Shown: piece by piece, positions 1 through 8,381 of the stretch | How positions within the stretch are numbered: position 1 is the stretch's first letter | Layout: every line of letters begins with the position of its first letter | Assembly (NCBI GenBank): GCA_964461115.1 | Contig: CAYWSX010000002.1 | Location: forward strand, 1-64,000 | Origin: RGIG2134 sp964461115 | GTDB lineage: Bacteria > Cyanobacteriota > Vampirovibrionia > Gastranaerophilales > Gastranaerophilaceae | DNA length: 64,000 bases | Direction: 5' to 3' | Program-made: the position numbers and the translations under genes | Notes under the pieces: generated by a model | The model's input: the letters and a program-made list of their open reading frames with translations, nothing else | What the model was told of the DNA's origin: nothing | Database searches by the model: none

Positions 1-17
1 ACAACGTGGAAAGCAAA

Positions 18-50
18 AGATTCTTCCGTCACTGCGCTCAATCAGAATGC
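18..50. repeat. dispersed repeat, family A (reverse orientation), partial
   Basis: This stretch reads as the reverse form of a dispersed element that recurs in intergenic regions of this window (for example near 17.5, 19.3 and 21.5 kb). The element runs from an AGATTCTTCCGTCACTGCG-like start to a TCAGAATG end. Here the last bases are degraded. It lies upstream of the promoter of the first gene and does not overlap it. Confidence 0.7.
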
Positions 51-99
51 CTTGTGGGCGGTTGCTTCTTCGACGGATGTTTCCCGCCCATTCAAATTA

Positions 100-128
100 T
101 GGACATGAAAGCTCCAAAATGCTAAAAT
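100..128 (+). promoter_or_regulatory. sigma-70-type promoter for the first gene
   Basis: TGGACA (100-105, five of six matches to TTGACA) is followed by a 17-nt spacer and TAAAAT (123-128). The base triplet before the -10 is TGC, giving an extended -10 (TGnTAAAAT). The predicted start lies about 15-20 nt before the ATG at 152, leaving room for the Shine-Dalgarno sequence. Confidence 0.55.
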
Positions 129-151
129 CATGCATTATAGGAGTTTAAATT

Positions 152-829
152 ATGAAAAAATTTACGATATTAATGGCATTATTGATTGGTTTCGGGTCGT
201 TCGCATCCGCCGAGGCTAAAACTGCAAAGTTTGTCGTGCAGACGCTTACACCGCTTTCAACGGTCAAGCGCCAGCAGGAGTATCTGACGTTTAAAGTAAT
301 GCAGGAGACAGTTTTAGACGATATTTCGCTCGAAGGCGGTGCGTATTTGCGTGCGAAAATTGTCGGTGTGCAAAATGCCCAACGAGGCCAACGCGACGCG
401 TTTTTGACTGCTCGGCTCATTGCATACAGCGTGCCTTCCGAGGACAACAAGGCTGTTGATGTAACAGACAAAAATATGGACTTGAAAATTAAAAAATATA
501 CCCCTACTGATTTTGCGGGCATGGCGATGAGTGCAGGGACGACTGTGGTCAGCCATGTGTTTAAAATTCCGTTTTTATCTCAGGGAATTGCAGTTGCAAA
601 AGGAGTTGTTGACCCTATTGACGGCAAAAACCGCCTCGAGTCAGTCGGTGTAAGACTCTACGAGAGCACGCCGCTTACTTATGCTTCAAAAGGCGAAGAA
701 CTTGTGGTTCAAGAGGGCGAAATGCTTACTGTGTCTTACAAATGGGGTAAGGACGACGCTGGTGAGACTCAGGAGGGCGCCGATGGTTTGCAAACTGAAT
801 CTCCTTCTCAAAATCAACCCGAGATTTAG
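152..829 (+). CDS. small secreted protein of unknown function
   Basis: The 225-residue product starts with a clear signal peptide: Lys2-Lys3, a hydrophobic core at residues 5-17, then an A-S-A-type cleavage site near residue 20. The mature part is mixed alpha/beta in character, with a hydrophobic, glycine/alanine-rich stretch around residues 125-155. It ends in an acidic, Gln/Ser-rich tail (about residues 195-225) that looks disordered. An AGGAG Shine-Dalgarno sequence sits just upstream of the ATG. I recognise no family. It is probably periplasmic or surface exposed and appears monocistronic, with its own promoter. Confidence 0.8.
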   Translation: MKKFTILMALLIGFGSFASAEAKTAKFVVQTLTPLSTVKRQQEYLTFKVMQETVLDDISLEGGAYLRAKIVGVQNAQRGQRDAFLTARLIAYSVPSEDNKAVDVTDKNMDLKIKKYTPTDFAGMAMSAGTTVVSHVFKIPFLSQGIAVAKGVVDPIDGKNRLESVGVRLYESTPLTYASKGEELVVQEGEMLTVSYKWGKDDAGETQEGADGLQTESPSQNQPEI

Positions 830-957
830 TAGTTCGGATTGTCTGATTTTTGCGGAACGTAAAGTGCTTAATCGGCAGTGCCTGTATGCGTTTACAGTAT
901 TATGGGGAGTGCGCGCTCCCGAACTTTATGAATTTACGTAACAAAAATTCTTTCTTT

Positions 958-986
958 TTGTGATTTCGGAAATTATTTGTTATAAT
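958..986 (+). promoter_or_regulatory. sigma-70-type promoter for rpsA
   Basis: TTGTGA (958-963), a 17-nt spacer and a perfect TATAAT (981-986) lie about 55 nt upstream of the rpsA start. Upstream at 905-920 there is a GC-rich inverted repeat (GGGAG / CTCCC) without a following T-tract. It could be a weak terminator of the preceding gene but is not convincing. Confidence 0.65.
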
Positions 987-1041
987 CTATTTTAATAAAA
1001 TAATTTGAAACCCCAATTGCGGAAAAGGAACTGAGAAAAAA

Positions 1042-2076
1042 ATGGAAAATGCTGAATTTGAACTGCTTTTAGAAAAATTTGATTATAAATATAAAAAAGG
1101 TGACCTCATTAAAGGTACTGTCTGCGGATATGACCATGAGGGCGTAATAGTTGATATCGGAGCGAAAGCAACCGCTGTATGTCCGGAGCGCGAAGCGGGC
1201 TTAGGTGATAAACCAGCAGCGGAAGCTCTTCCAAAAGGTGAGTCATTCGAGTTTATGGTTTTGCGTGAGGAAGACAACGAAGGTAAATTTTTGCTTTCTC
1301 ACAAAAAAGTGGCTCAGGCGTACGTTTGGAAAGAGCTTGAGGAAATTAAAGCCCAAAATCAAATTATTGAAGGCACCATTTCATCTGTTGTGCGCGGAGG
1401 TGTAATCGTTGATGTTGCCGGGGTAAAAGGCTTTGTTCCTTCCAGCCATTTGCGTATAAAAGAAAATCACCTCAATATGGGCGACAAAATGGAGTTGAAA
1501 ATTCTCTCGCTTGATATGCAGCAAAACACTTTTGTTCTTTCCAACAGAACGGCTGTCGGTGCAAGCGAAGAGGGCAAAGTTGAGATTATAAAATCGATGA
1601 AAGTCGGTCAGGTTGTAAACGGGGAAGTCGTTCGTATTACAGATTTCGGCGCTTTTGTCGATATCGGCGGAATTGACGGATTGCTGCCGCTTTCTCAGAT
1701 TTCTTGGCGCTGGGTTGACCACCCTCAGGATGTTTTGAAAATTTCTGACAAGATTAAAGTTGAAATTATAGCAATTGACGTGGAAAAACAGCGTGTCAGC
1801 CTGAGTTTGAAGAATATGCAGTCTGACCCGTGGATTGAAGCTGAAAAAGTGCTTAAACCGGGCGCTGAGGTTCAAGGTACAATTACTCGTATAAAGCCTT
1901 TTGGCGCATTTGTTGAAATCCTTTCCGGCGTAGAGGCGCTTCTGCCGTATGCTGATTTGTCACAGTATGAAAGTGTTTCGGGTAATAAATTGCAACCGGG
2001 ATCAAATATTACCGCTGTTGTGCAGAAATTTAGCCCGGACGATCGCCGTATTTCGCTCAGCGTAAAGCCTGAGTAA
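1042..2076 (+). CDS. rpsA: small ribosomal subunit protein S1 (bS1), four S1 repeats
   Basis: The 344-residue protein consists of four OB-fold S1 RNA-binding repeats at about residues 20-88, 107-168, 187-257 and 273-342. Repeats 3 and 4 carry the classic FGAFVDI / FGAFVEI strand. S1 binds mRNA on the 30S subunit and helps load structured or weakly Shine-Dalgarno-led messages. Six repeats are typical of Proteobacteria and three to four of Cyanobacteria and Bacillota, so this short form fits a non-proteobacterial host. The gene has a strong promoter and stands alone. An AGGA lies about 12 nt before the ATG, a rather long spacing. Confidence 0.93.
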   Translation: MENAEFELLLEKFDYKYKKGDLIKGTVCGYDHEGVIVDIGAKATAVCPEREAGLGDKPAAEALPKGESFEFMVLREEDNEGKFLLSHKKVAQAYVWKELEEIKAQNQIIEGTISSVVRGGVIVDVAGVKGFVPSSHLRIKENHLNMGDKMELKILSLDMQQNTFVLSNRTAVGASEEGKVEIIKSMKVGQVVNGEVVRITDFGAFVDIGGIDGLLPLSQISWRWVDHPQDVLKISDKIKVEIIAIDVEKQRVSLSLKNMQSDPWIEAEKVLKPGAEVQGTITRIKPFGAFVEILSGVEALLPYADLSQYESVSGNKLQPGSNITAVVQKFSPDDRRISLSVKPE

Positions 2077-2112
2077 TTAATTTGGCTGAGTCCTCTGAAC
2101 TCTGCTCCCCGC

Positions 2113-2228
2113 CGTCATCCTGAATTTATTTCAGGATCTATCCAACGTCGAAAGGGAGCTGTCAATCGCTCTGCTCAATCAGAATAACAGGGGAAAACCG
2201 CCCCGTAGGTCGGGCAATGCCCGACAGA
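2113..2228. repeat. dispersed repeat cluster (families B, A fragment, C) in the 2077-2344 gap
   Basis: Three elements lie side by side between the convergent rpsA and transporter genes. A family B element at 2113-2140 contains the inverted repeat ATCCTGAA / TTCAGGAT. A fragment of family A follows at 2162-2192. A family C element at 2200-2228 carries the hairpin GTCGGGCAATGCCCGAC. All three recur elsewhere in this window. No gene or clear terminator is visible in the rest of this gap. Confidence 0.75.
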
Positions 2229-2344
2229 GTGTATGTGGACTGCTAACTGTCAACGTAAAACAAAGAGCCGGCGGGCACCTCAGCCCCCCCAAAAAAAACA
2301 CGCCTACAAGCAAATAAAGGCACCTGTTTTTGCCCCTATCCCCT

Positions 2345-3571
2345 CTATTTCGTTACTTTAAGCCTTTTTACAAACATCGCTGTAACGAGCGGTAAAATTG
2401 AAACGCACAAAAGCAACGTGGGAATGCCAAGGTGCTCAGCCGCAAATCCTGTTACGGGAAGCATTACGCCGACCAGACCCCACGAAAATCCGCCTATAAA
2501 CCCGGCTGCAAGCCCTCTGTGCTGTGGTACCGTGTTTTGTGCCATAACCATATTTATAGGGATTGCGAGGAGCGCAAAAAATCCCGTCAAAATCAACGCA
2601 ATATATGAAATTACCGGGTGAGAGGCATATGTAAACACCAATATAAGCGTCAAAGGAAACGTTGTAAGCATAGAAAGATAGTAAACCCTCACTGCACCCA
2701 GCTTGCTTTCAAAAAAACCGCTGGAAATCGTTGCCAGCGCCCCTGCTGATACAAATGCAAATATCAAAGTCCCGATTGTCGAAACTTCATAGCCGATTTT
2801 CTGCCACAAAAATGGTAAAAATACGCAGTATGAGCTGACTGTAAGGCATTTTGCAACAGATATTGAAAATAATATTTTGAAGTCTGAATTCGAAAAGCAT
2901 TCTTTAACCGCAGACCAAAAATGCAAAATTACGTCACGGTTGAAAGCCTTTTCTGTAAACTCTTTGAAGGATGATGAATCGCTCGTTTTCGGAACGAACT
3001 TTAACATCAAAATTGCGCAAATCCAACCGAAAATCATGAGCCAACCCATGTTATGAAGTCCGAAATTTTTGACAACATACGATGAAATCAACGGTCCCGC
3101 AGAGAATCCAGCCGTTCCGCAAGCCAGAAAAATGCTCATGTATTTTGTCGGCTCTTTTTTGGAAAGTTGCTTCACAATTGCAGTGGCTTGAGGGTGGTAA
3201 AATGCAACGCCCATACTGCCAAGCGCCAAGCAAAGTGTCAGAACAATCGGAGTAGATGCGCACCCGGTTAGGGATAAAAGTGAGGACGCTATTACAAGCC
3301 CCCAAAAGATGAAAAAACGTTTCTTCAACATATCGGAAAGATATCCGAAAAACGGCTGTATTATTGACGAACAAAGCTGCGCAATGCTGATAATCGTTGT
3401 CGCAATCGCAAGTGTAATCCCGAGTTTCATTGCAATGAAAGGCATTATCGGGTTCAGAAACCCCGAATATGCGTCAGTCATACCGTGCCCGACCGACAAC
3501 GCAATCGCCCCGCCTTTATTGTCAGTATCTTTTTTTTCTTTATTTAGTTTACTTAATGCTTCGTTCGTCAT
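2345..3571 (-). CDS. MFS exporter, Fsr (fosmidomycin resistance)-like
   Basis: The 408-residue protein has about twelve hydrophobic segments, as in the major facilitator superfamily. The N-terminal stretch with HGxxD (SVGHGMTDAYSG), the cytoplasmic loop G-Y-L-S-D and the YHPQA motif in transmembrane segment 4 are characteristic of the fosmidomycin-resistance exporter branch. Substrate in this organism is unknown; an amphiphilic anion or drug is likely. The start is supported by AGGGG four nt upstream. That sequence overlaps the stop codon of purH (7-nt gap), so the gene is probably translated from a purH-fsr message. Confidence 0.82.
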   Translation of the reverse strand: MTNEALSKLNKEKKDTDNKGGAIALSVGHGMTDAYSGFLNPIMPFIAMKLGITLAIATTIISIAQLCSSIIQPFFGYLSDMLKKRFFIFWGLVIASSLLSLTGCASTPIVLTLCLALGSMGVAFYHPQATAIVKQLSKKEPTKYMSIFLACGTAGFSAGPLISSYVVKNFGLHNMGWLMIFGWICAILMLKFVPKTSDSSSFKEFTEKAFNRDVILHFWSAVKECFSNSDFKILFSISVAKCLTVSSYCVFLPFLWQKIGYEVSTIGTLIFAFVSAGALATISSGFFESKLGAVRVYYLSMLTTFPLTLILVFTYASHPVISYIALILTGFFALLAIPINMVMAQNTVPQHRGLAAGFIGGFSWGLVGVMLPVTGFAAEHLGIPTLLLCVSILPLVTAMFVKRLKVTK

Positions 3572-3578
3572 TTTTCCC

Positions 3579-5138
3579 CTAGTGTTTGAAGTGTCTCATA
3601 CCTGTCAAAATCATCACCATACCGTATTTGTCGGCTTGTGCGATGACATCTTTGTCTTTAATACTCCCGCCGGGCTGGATTATACCCTTAATGCGCCCCT
3701 GCGCCGCCGAGTGAATGTTGTCGACAGCCGGAAAGAACCCGTCTGACGCCAGTACCGCGTCTTTTGAGTTGTCGCAAGCTCTGTCCATTGCAATTTCCAG
3801 CGCGTCTATGCGCGAGGTCTGCCCGCCGCAAATGCCAAGGGTTTTAAAGTCTTTTGCTATGACAATTGCGTTTGATTTTATGTGTTTTGCCACTTTCCAT
3901 GCAAAAATCATGTCCTCAATCATCTCCGCCGAAGGTTTTTCCTTGGAAACAGTCTTGAAAGTTTCAGGGTCAAGTTGTTTGCGGTCAGAGTCCTGAACCA
4001 GCGTACCGAAAGGAGTTATCTTGATTTCACGGGTCACAAATTCGCCGTAATCTTTGAGCGGCGTGTTCAATTTCACAACTCGCAAATTTTTCTTTGCCGA
4101 TAAAATTTCAAGTGCTTTTTCTGAAAAAGAAGGTGCGATTATTACTTCTAAAAATATGTCTGAAAGCTCTTTCGCTAGCTTTTCTTCGACGTTTTGGGTG
4201 AATGTGATAATGCCGCCGAAAGCAGAAACCGGGTCGCAGTCAAGAGCCTTGCGATAAGCGTCTCTTGAGTCTTTTCCGAGCGCAACTCCGCATGGCGTAT
4301 TATGTTTTATAATCGCGCAGCATGCCACATCAAAAAATTCCGATGCGATGCCTAAAGCCGATGTCATGTCCAAAATATTGTTGTAAGAGAGCTCTTTCCC
4401 TTGCAGGACTTCGTAATCCAGTATTTTTTCGCTTTTGTACAGCGCGGCATGCTGATGAGGATTTTCTCCGTACCTGAGACTTTTTTCTTGAACAAACTCC
4501 ATTGAAGGAAGCTCGAGCCCATGAGTGTCTGAATTAAGCGCTTCTGGCGATAATAAGACGCGTGACAGCTTGCTGCTTATTGCTTTATCGTAAAGAAATG
4601 TTAAGTTGAATATTTCTTTTGCATATTTTTGGGCTAAATCCCTTGAAAATAGACCGTTATGGCGTTTCAAATCCTCTAAAACCTCACTGTATTGGGCTGG
4701 AGAGGATATTCCAAGTGCGTTTTTGTAGTTTTTTGCTGCTGCTCGAAGCAGTGAAACTCCGCCTATATCAATGTTTTTCACTAATTCAGTTTCGTTATTT
4801 GTTTTTGCCGCAACTTCTTCAAATGGGTACAAATTGACCGCTACTATTGAGATTGGGGCTATATCACGGGTCTTGATTTCGTCCGATTCCGCCTTCGATT
4901 CCGTGTCTGCCAAAATGCCTGCAAATATAGCAGGGTGAAGAGTTTTCACCTTCCCATTCAGCATTTCCTCCATGCCTGTTAGACATTTGACGTCTACAAC
5001 ATCCACTCCGTTTTTTCTCAGAAATTCGGCTGTAGAGCCAGTTGAGACGATTTCGTAACCGTATTTTTCCGATAGTGTTTTGGCAAAATCGGATACCCCG
5101 TTTTTGTTGTGTACACTGATTAAAGCCCGTTTTTTCAT
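3579..5138 (-). CDS. purH: bifunctional AICAR transformylase / IMP cyclohydrolase
   Basis: The 519-residue length fits PurH. The N-terminal third is the methylglyoxal-synthase-like IMP cyclohydrolase domain, with the KTLHP motif near residue 66. The rest is the AICAR formyltransferase domain, including SLRYGENPHQ and the catalytic KHNTPCG motif. It performs the last two steps of purine synthesis, from AICAR to IMP, using 10-formyl-THF. GGAG lies 7 nt before the ATG. The gene is divergent from thiL across 82 bp and is followed 7 nt later by the Fsr-like transporter. No other pur genes are nearby. Confidence 0.97.
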   Translation of the reverse strand: MKKRALISVHNKNGVSDFAKTLSEKYGYEIVSTGSTAEFLRKNGVDVVDVKCLTGMEEMLNGKVKTLHPAIFAGILADTESKAESDEIKTRDIAPISIVAVNLYPFEEVAAKTNNETELVKNIDIGGVSLLRAAAKNYKNALGISSPAQYSEVLEDLKRHNGLFSRDLAQKYAKEIFNLTFLYDKAISSKLSRVLLSPEALNSDTHGLELPSMEFVQEKSLRYGENPHQHAALYKSEKILDYEVLQGKELSYNNILDMTSALGIASEFFDVACCAIIKHNTPCGVALGKDSRDAYRKALDCDPVSAFGGIITFTQNVEEKLAKELSDIFLEVIIAPSFSEKALEILSAKKNLRVVKLNTPLKDYGEFVTREIKITPFGTLVQDSDRKQLDPETFKTVSKEKPSAEMIEDMIFAWKVAKHIKSNAIVIAKDFKTLGICGGQTSRIDALEIAMDRACDNSKDAVLASDGFFPAVDNIHSAAQGRIKGIIQPGGSIKDKDVIAQADKYGMVMILTGMRHFKH

Positions 5139-5185
5139 TAAATATCTCCGTTTTTTTGCATTCTTGAATAAAAAAAATTTGTGTA

Positions 5186-5214
5186 TTGACTATATAACTA
5201 ATTTAGCACAAAAT
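5186..5214 (+). promoter_or_regulatory. putative promoter giving a leaderless thiL mRNA
   Basis: TTGACT (5186-5191) is followed by a 17-nt spacer and CAAAAT (5209-5214, four of six). The -10 ends 7 nt before the A of the proposed thiL ATG at 5221, so transcription would begin at or next to the start codon. No Shine-Dalgarno sequence is visible there. This is inference from spacing. Confidence 0.45.
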
Positions 5215-5220
5215 AATATT

Positions 5221-6255
5221 ATGCGAGAAGCTATTTTTTTGAAATTAATAGAAAAGACGCTGTCAGACAGCCAATACATCGGAGATGATTGTGCCAAACT
5301 CGTTGACGAGCAATTGTACGTAACCCAGGACACGATGGTGGAAGGGGTGCATTTCGATATGAACCTGACATCTGCGTACCTGCTGGGTAAAAAAATTATT
5401 ACGGTCAACATTTCAGATTTGTGTGCTGCTCTCTCAACACCAAAGTACGTGCTGGTTTCAATCTCTTTGCCCGAAAATACTACAGAAAGGTTTGTGCAGG
5501 ATTTGTATGCCGGGATTGATTTTGCAAGCTGTAAGTATGGTGTAAAGGTAGTGGGCGGCGACATTACAGGCTCTGACAAGATAGTTCTTTCTGTCTGTGC
5601 AATCGGCACGGCGATAAATAGCCGCTACATAGGGCGTAAATACGCTATACCGGGCGATGTGGTCGTTTATTGCGGAAATGCCGGCGCGAGTGCTCTGGGC
5701 TTAAAACAGCTCAGAACAAGACCTAATACCTACGGACCGTTTGTGCAAGCGCATTTGGAGCCGAAAATCGCTTTTGAAGAATCGCAGATACTGGCAAAGT
5801 TTATACCTAGGAGAGTAGCTGCAATGGACACTTCTGACGGGCTTGCAGACGCAATTTACAAGATGTCAAAGGCGTCACATGTTGAAATGGAAATCGATGG
5901 AAATGCCATACCTATGCTAAAAGGCTACATGGCTGCCTGCAAAATCTACAAAATGGACCCGTATGAGACTATTTTGTTTGGTGGAGAGGATTTCGGGCTT
6001 CTTGTTTCTATAAGCGAATCGTTGTATAGTCAACTTGACCCTGAAAAATTTGTGAAAATCGGCAGAGTTGCAACAGGCGAGTACTACCCCGTGAGCACAG
6101 TGACTTTCGACAAAAAGACTTACAAAATTACGGGTGAAATGATTGAAATGAATTGTTTTAACCACTTTAAAAGAGGCGAAAAACAGACTTCTGCTGAGGA
6201 AAGAATCGCAAAAGTACGCAATGCATCTGAAAATAAAGAGTCTGATTTACATTAA
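5221..6255 (+). CDS. thiL: thiamine-monophosphate kinase
   Basis: This is a PurM-fold kinase that phosphorylates TMP to the cofactor TPP. The family motifs appear in order: YIGDDCA, the metal-binding TQDTMVEGVHF, NISDLCAA, GGDITGS, AMDTSDGL and LFGGEDF. The open frame extends upstream to 5080, but that would run into the divergent purH gene. The ATG at 5221 gives 344 residues, the normal family length, and places the first motif correctly. No Shine-Dalgarno sequence precedes it; a promoter-like element 7 nt upstream suggests a leaderless message. It heads a co-oriented run with ispD, crcB and others. Confidence 0.92.
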   Translation: MREAIFLKLIEKTLSDSQYIGDDCAKLVDEQLYVTQDTMVEGVHFDMNLTSAYLLGKKIITVNISDLCAALSTPKYVLVSISLPENTTERFVQDLYAGIDFASCKYGVKVVGGDITGSDKIVLSVCAIGTAINSRYIGRKYAIPGDVVVYCGNAGASALGLKQLRTRPNTYGPFVQAHLEPKIAFEESQILAKFIPRRVAAMDTSDGLADAIYKMSKASHVEMEIDGNAIPMLKGYMAACKIYKMDPYETILFGGEDFGLLVSISESLYSQLDPEKFVKIGRVATGEYYPVSTVTFDKKTYKITGEMIEMNCFNHFKRGEKQTSAEERIAKVRNASENKESDLH

Positions 6256-6283
6256 ATTTACAGCATGAAGGGAGAGGCTTAAT

Positions 6284-7030
6284 ATGAATTTGGCACTGAT
6301 AATCACAGCCGGGGGCACTTCTTCAAGGTTTGGAAAAAACAAACTTTTGCAGAAAGTGCATGGAAAAGAACTTATTTTGTATACGCTGGAGGCGTTTAAG
6401 CATTATATTCTGAGCCAGGTGATTATTACGGTCACGCCCGAAACACGTGCTTTCCTTGAGTCTGCAGAGCTGCCGATGAAGGTTCAGCTTGTCGATGGCG
6501 GTGAAACTCGCCAGGCGAGTGTCTATAACGCTTTGAATGAACTTCGTACGAATACTGAAATGGTTATAATACACGACGGTGCGCGTCCGATGATTGACGA
6601 CGATTCGATTTTTAATGCTATTGATTGGTCAATAAGAAAAGGAGCTTCTACAGCGGGTGTTAAAGTTGTGGATACGATAAAGCGTGTAGGAGAAAAGGAA
6701 GTAGTCCTTGAAACTATTGACAGGACGCCGCTGCGCGCGATTCAGACGCCTCAGGTTTTCGTTTACGATATTATAATGAACGCTCATCGTAAATTTGAGG
6801 GACAAAACTTTTCTGACGATGCCGGGCTTGTAGAAGCTTACGGGCACGAGGTTTACGTTTCAGTTGGTGCGTATACAAATATTAAAATTACGACAAAAGA
6901 GGACATGAAGTTTGCGCGAAGCTACTTTAAGCGTCCGAAAAAGGCAAAGAAGCCTGAGCCGGTTGAAGAAAATCAAGACGCAGCCTCTGACGAAAAAACA
7001 ATTGCCCCCGAAGCTGAAAACGCGCTATAA
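6284..7030 (+). CDS. ispD: 2-C-methyl-D-erythritol 4-phosphate cytidylyltransferase
   Basis: The 248-residue enzyme of the MEP isoprenoid pathway transfers CMP to methylerythritol phosphate. Motifs seen are the nucleotide-binding TAGGTSSRFGKNK loop, HDGARPM, TPLRAIQTPQVF and SDDAGLVEAYG. The active-site loop reads A-G-G-T-S-S-R-F-G, the bacterial IspD pattern. About 25 residues beyond the usual end form an acidic, Glu/Ala-rich tail. AAGGGAG lies upstream of the ATG. It sits 28 nt after thiL and 39 nt before crcB. Confidence 0.94.
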   Translation: MNLALIITAGGTSSRFGKNKLLQKVHGKELILYTLEAFKHYILSQVIITVTPETRAFLESAELPMKVQLVDGGETRQASVYNALNELRTNTEMVIIHDGARPMIDDDSIFNAIDWSIRKGASTAGVKVVDTIKRVGEKEVVLETIDRTPLRAIQTPQVFVYDIIMNAHRKFEGQNFSDDAGLVEAYGHEVYVSVGAYTNIKITTKEDMKFARSYFKRPKKAKKPEPVEENQDAASDEKTIAPEAENAL

Positions 7031-7069
7031 TAAATTCACAGCGTAAAAGTTAAAAGGAGGCGGGGCGCA

Positions 7070-7453
7070 ATGAGTTTACTGGCGGTATTTATAGGCGGCG
7101 GCGCGGGTTCTGTGCTTAGGTATTTGATTGCCTTGGCTTCAAAACGCACAGGAATGCACCTTTTTCCTTACCATACGCTGATTGCGAACCTCATCGGGTG
7201 TTTTGTTATCGGATTTTTGTTTGCGATTTTTATGCGACGCTTAGAGCTGAATCCTCAGTTAAAATACCTCCTGATGGCGGGGTTTTGCGGTGGCCTGACA
7301 ACGTTTTCGACGTTTTCACTTGAGATTGTAAACCTCATTGAGGCGGGGCATTACGGGCTTGCTGTGCTTTATGGCGGTTCGAGCGTGCTTTTGTGCCTTG
7401 TAGCTGTGGTTTTGGGGATGTTAGCGGGGAATTTCTGTGGACAAAGAATTTAG
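7070..7453 (+). CDS. crcB: fluoride-specific ion channel, Fluc/CrcB family
   Basis: The 127-residue protein has four transmembrane segments. Family signatures are GGGAGSVLRY at the start, NLIGCFVIGF in the second helix and the pore motif GGLTTFSTFS in the third. Fluc channels form dual-topology dimers that export fluoride. A strong AAAGGAGG precedes the ATG. The 39-nt upstream gap is too short for a fluoride riboswitch, and none is visible. Its end overlaps the next gene by 17 nt. Confidence 0.95.
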   Translation: MSLLAVFIGGGAGSVLRYLIALASKRTGMHLFPYHTLIANLIGCFVIGFLFAIFMRRLELNPQLKYLLMAGFCGGLTTFSTFSLEIVNLIEAGHYGLAVLYGGSSVLLCLVAVVLGMLAGNFCGQRI

Positions 7454-8381
7454 TTATAAGAAAAGAATTTTATTTGTCGGAATGCCGGACACAGCTTTTG
7501 TTACGCTTGCTTGGCTGAAAAAAATCGGCGCGAACATAGTCGGCGTGGTTCCTCCTGCCAAAAACCACCCGTCGCACAAGATTTTTGTTGATTTCGCTAA
7601 AGGACTGGGTTTTGCTGTTATAAATTACGAGAATTCGCTTAATGAGCCCGAATTTTTGTCGGCGTTGCGGGGGTTGAAGGCTGATATCGCAATTGTGACG
7701 AGCTATTGTAGGCTTTTCCCGCTTGAATTTTTGTCTGTTGCGAAGGACGGATTTTTGAATGCTCACCCCTCACTTTTGCCTGAATACAGGGGTGCAAACC
7801 CTTATTCTCACGTGATTATGAACGGTGAGACACGCACGGGCGTTACGCTTCACTTTATGGACGAAACTTTTGATACGGGCGATATCGTTATGCAGCGCGT
7901 AATTGAGGTTTCGCACGACGAGACGATGGGTACGCTTTTTAATAAGCTAAACTTTGTGACGGCGGAAATGTTGGAGGAGTTTTTGGCGTATTATGAGCTT
8001 CATGAGGATGTGCCGCGCCTGAAACAGCCGGAGGGCGCACGTTTTACTTCGCCAAAAATCCTGCCGGACTCGCCAGAGGTGCGAATTGATTGGTCGCGAA
8101 GCGCGCAGGAAATTGCGCGGTTCATACGCGCTCTGAACCCGTTTCTTATTGCTACGACGATGTTTAAGGGTAGTTTTGTGAAGATTTTTACGGCGGATTG
8201 GGCGCCGGCAAACAGAAAAGAGCCTGATGGAACCGTTGTCGCTGCAGGTTCAACGATTGACGTGGCGGCAGGAAGCGGGGTTGTCAAAATTCGTACGCTT
8301 CAGCTCAGTAATTACATAATCTGCGATTCGCGCGACTTTTGCAGCCGATTCGCGGTGAAAAAAGGGGATAAATTCGACTGA
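7437..8381 (+). CDS. Fmt-family formyltransferase (methionyl-tRNA or sugar N-formyltransferase)
   Basis: The 314-residue protein has an N-terminal Rossmann-type formyltransferase domain and a C-terminal OB-like domain, as in Fmt. The catalytic region shows N-A-H-P-S-L-L-P-E-Y-R-G with the Asn and His, and FMDETFDTGDI with the Asp. True Fmt usually reads SLLPxxRGAAP; here it is RGANP, so a sugar formyltransferase of the ArnA type remains possible. No def gene is adjacent. The start is a GTG at 7437 inside the end of crcB, preceded by GCGGGG, which implies translational coupling. The stop overlaps the next start by one nt. Confidence 0.75.
   Translation: MDKEFSYKKRILFVGMPDTAFVTLAWLKKIGANIVGVVPPAKNHPSHKIFVDFAKGLGFAVINYENSLNEPEFLSALRGLKADIAIVTSYCRLFPLEFLSVAKDGFLNAHPSLLPEYRGANPYSHVIMNGETRTGVTLHFMDETFDTGDIVMQRVIEVSHDETMGTLFNKLNFVTAEMLEEFLAYYELHEDVPRLKQPEGARFTSPKILPDSPEVRIDWSRSAQEIARFIRALNPFLIATTMFKGSFVKIFTADWAPANRKEPDGTVVAAGSTIDVAAGSGVVKIRTLQLSNYIICDSRDFCSRFAVKKGDKFD

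Noticed and set aside
905..920. A terminator after the first gene
   Set aside because: The GGGAG/CTCCC stem is short and not followed by a T-tract.
1381..1875. A 164-codon frame on the minus strand inside rpsA
   Set aside because: It is antisense to the S1 repeats, Phe/Asn/Arg-rich without fold character, and lacks a ribosome-binding site.
5080..5220. An upstream extension of thiL to 5080
   Set aside because: It would overlap the start of the divergent purH gene, and the extra residues do not match the ThiL family start.
7031..7069. A fluoride riboswitch ahead of crcB
   Set aside because: The gap after ispD is 39 nt and is mostly Shine-Dalgarno sequence, too short for the aptamer.
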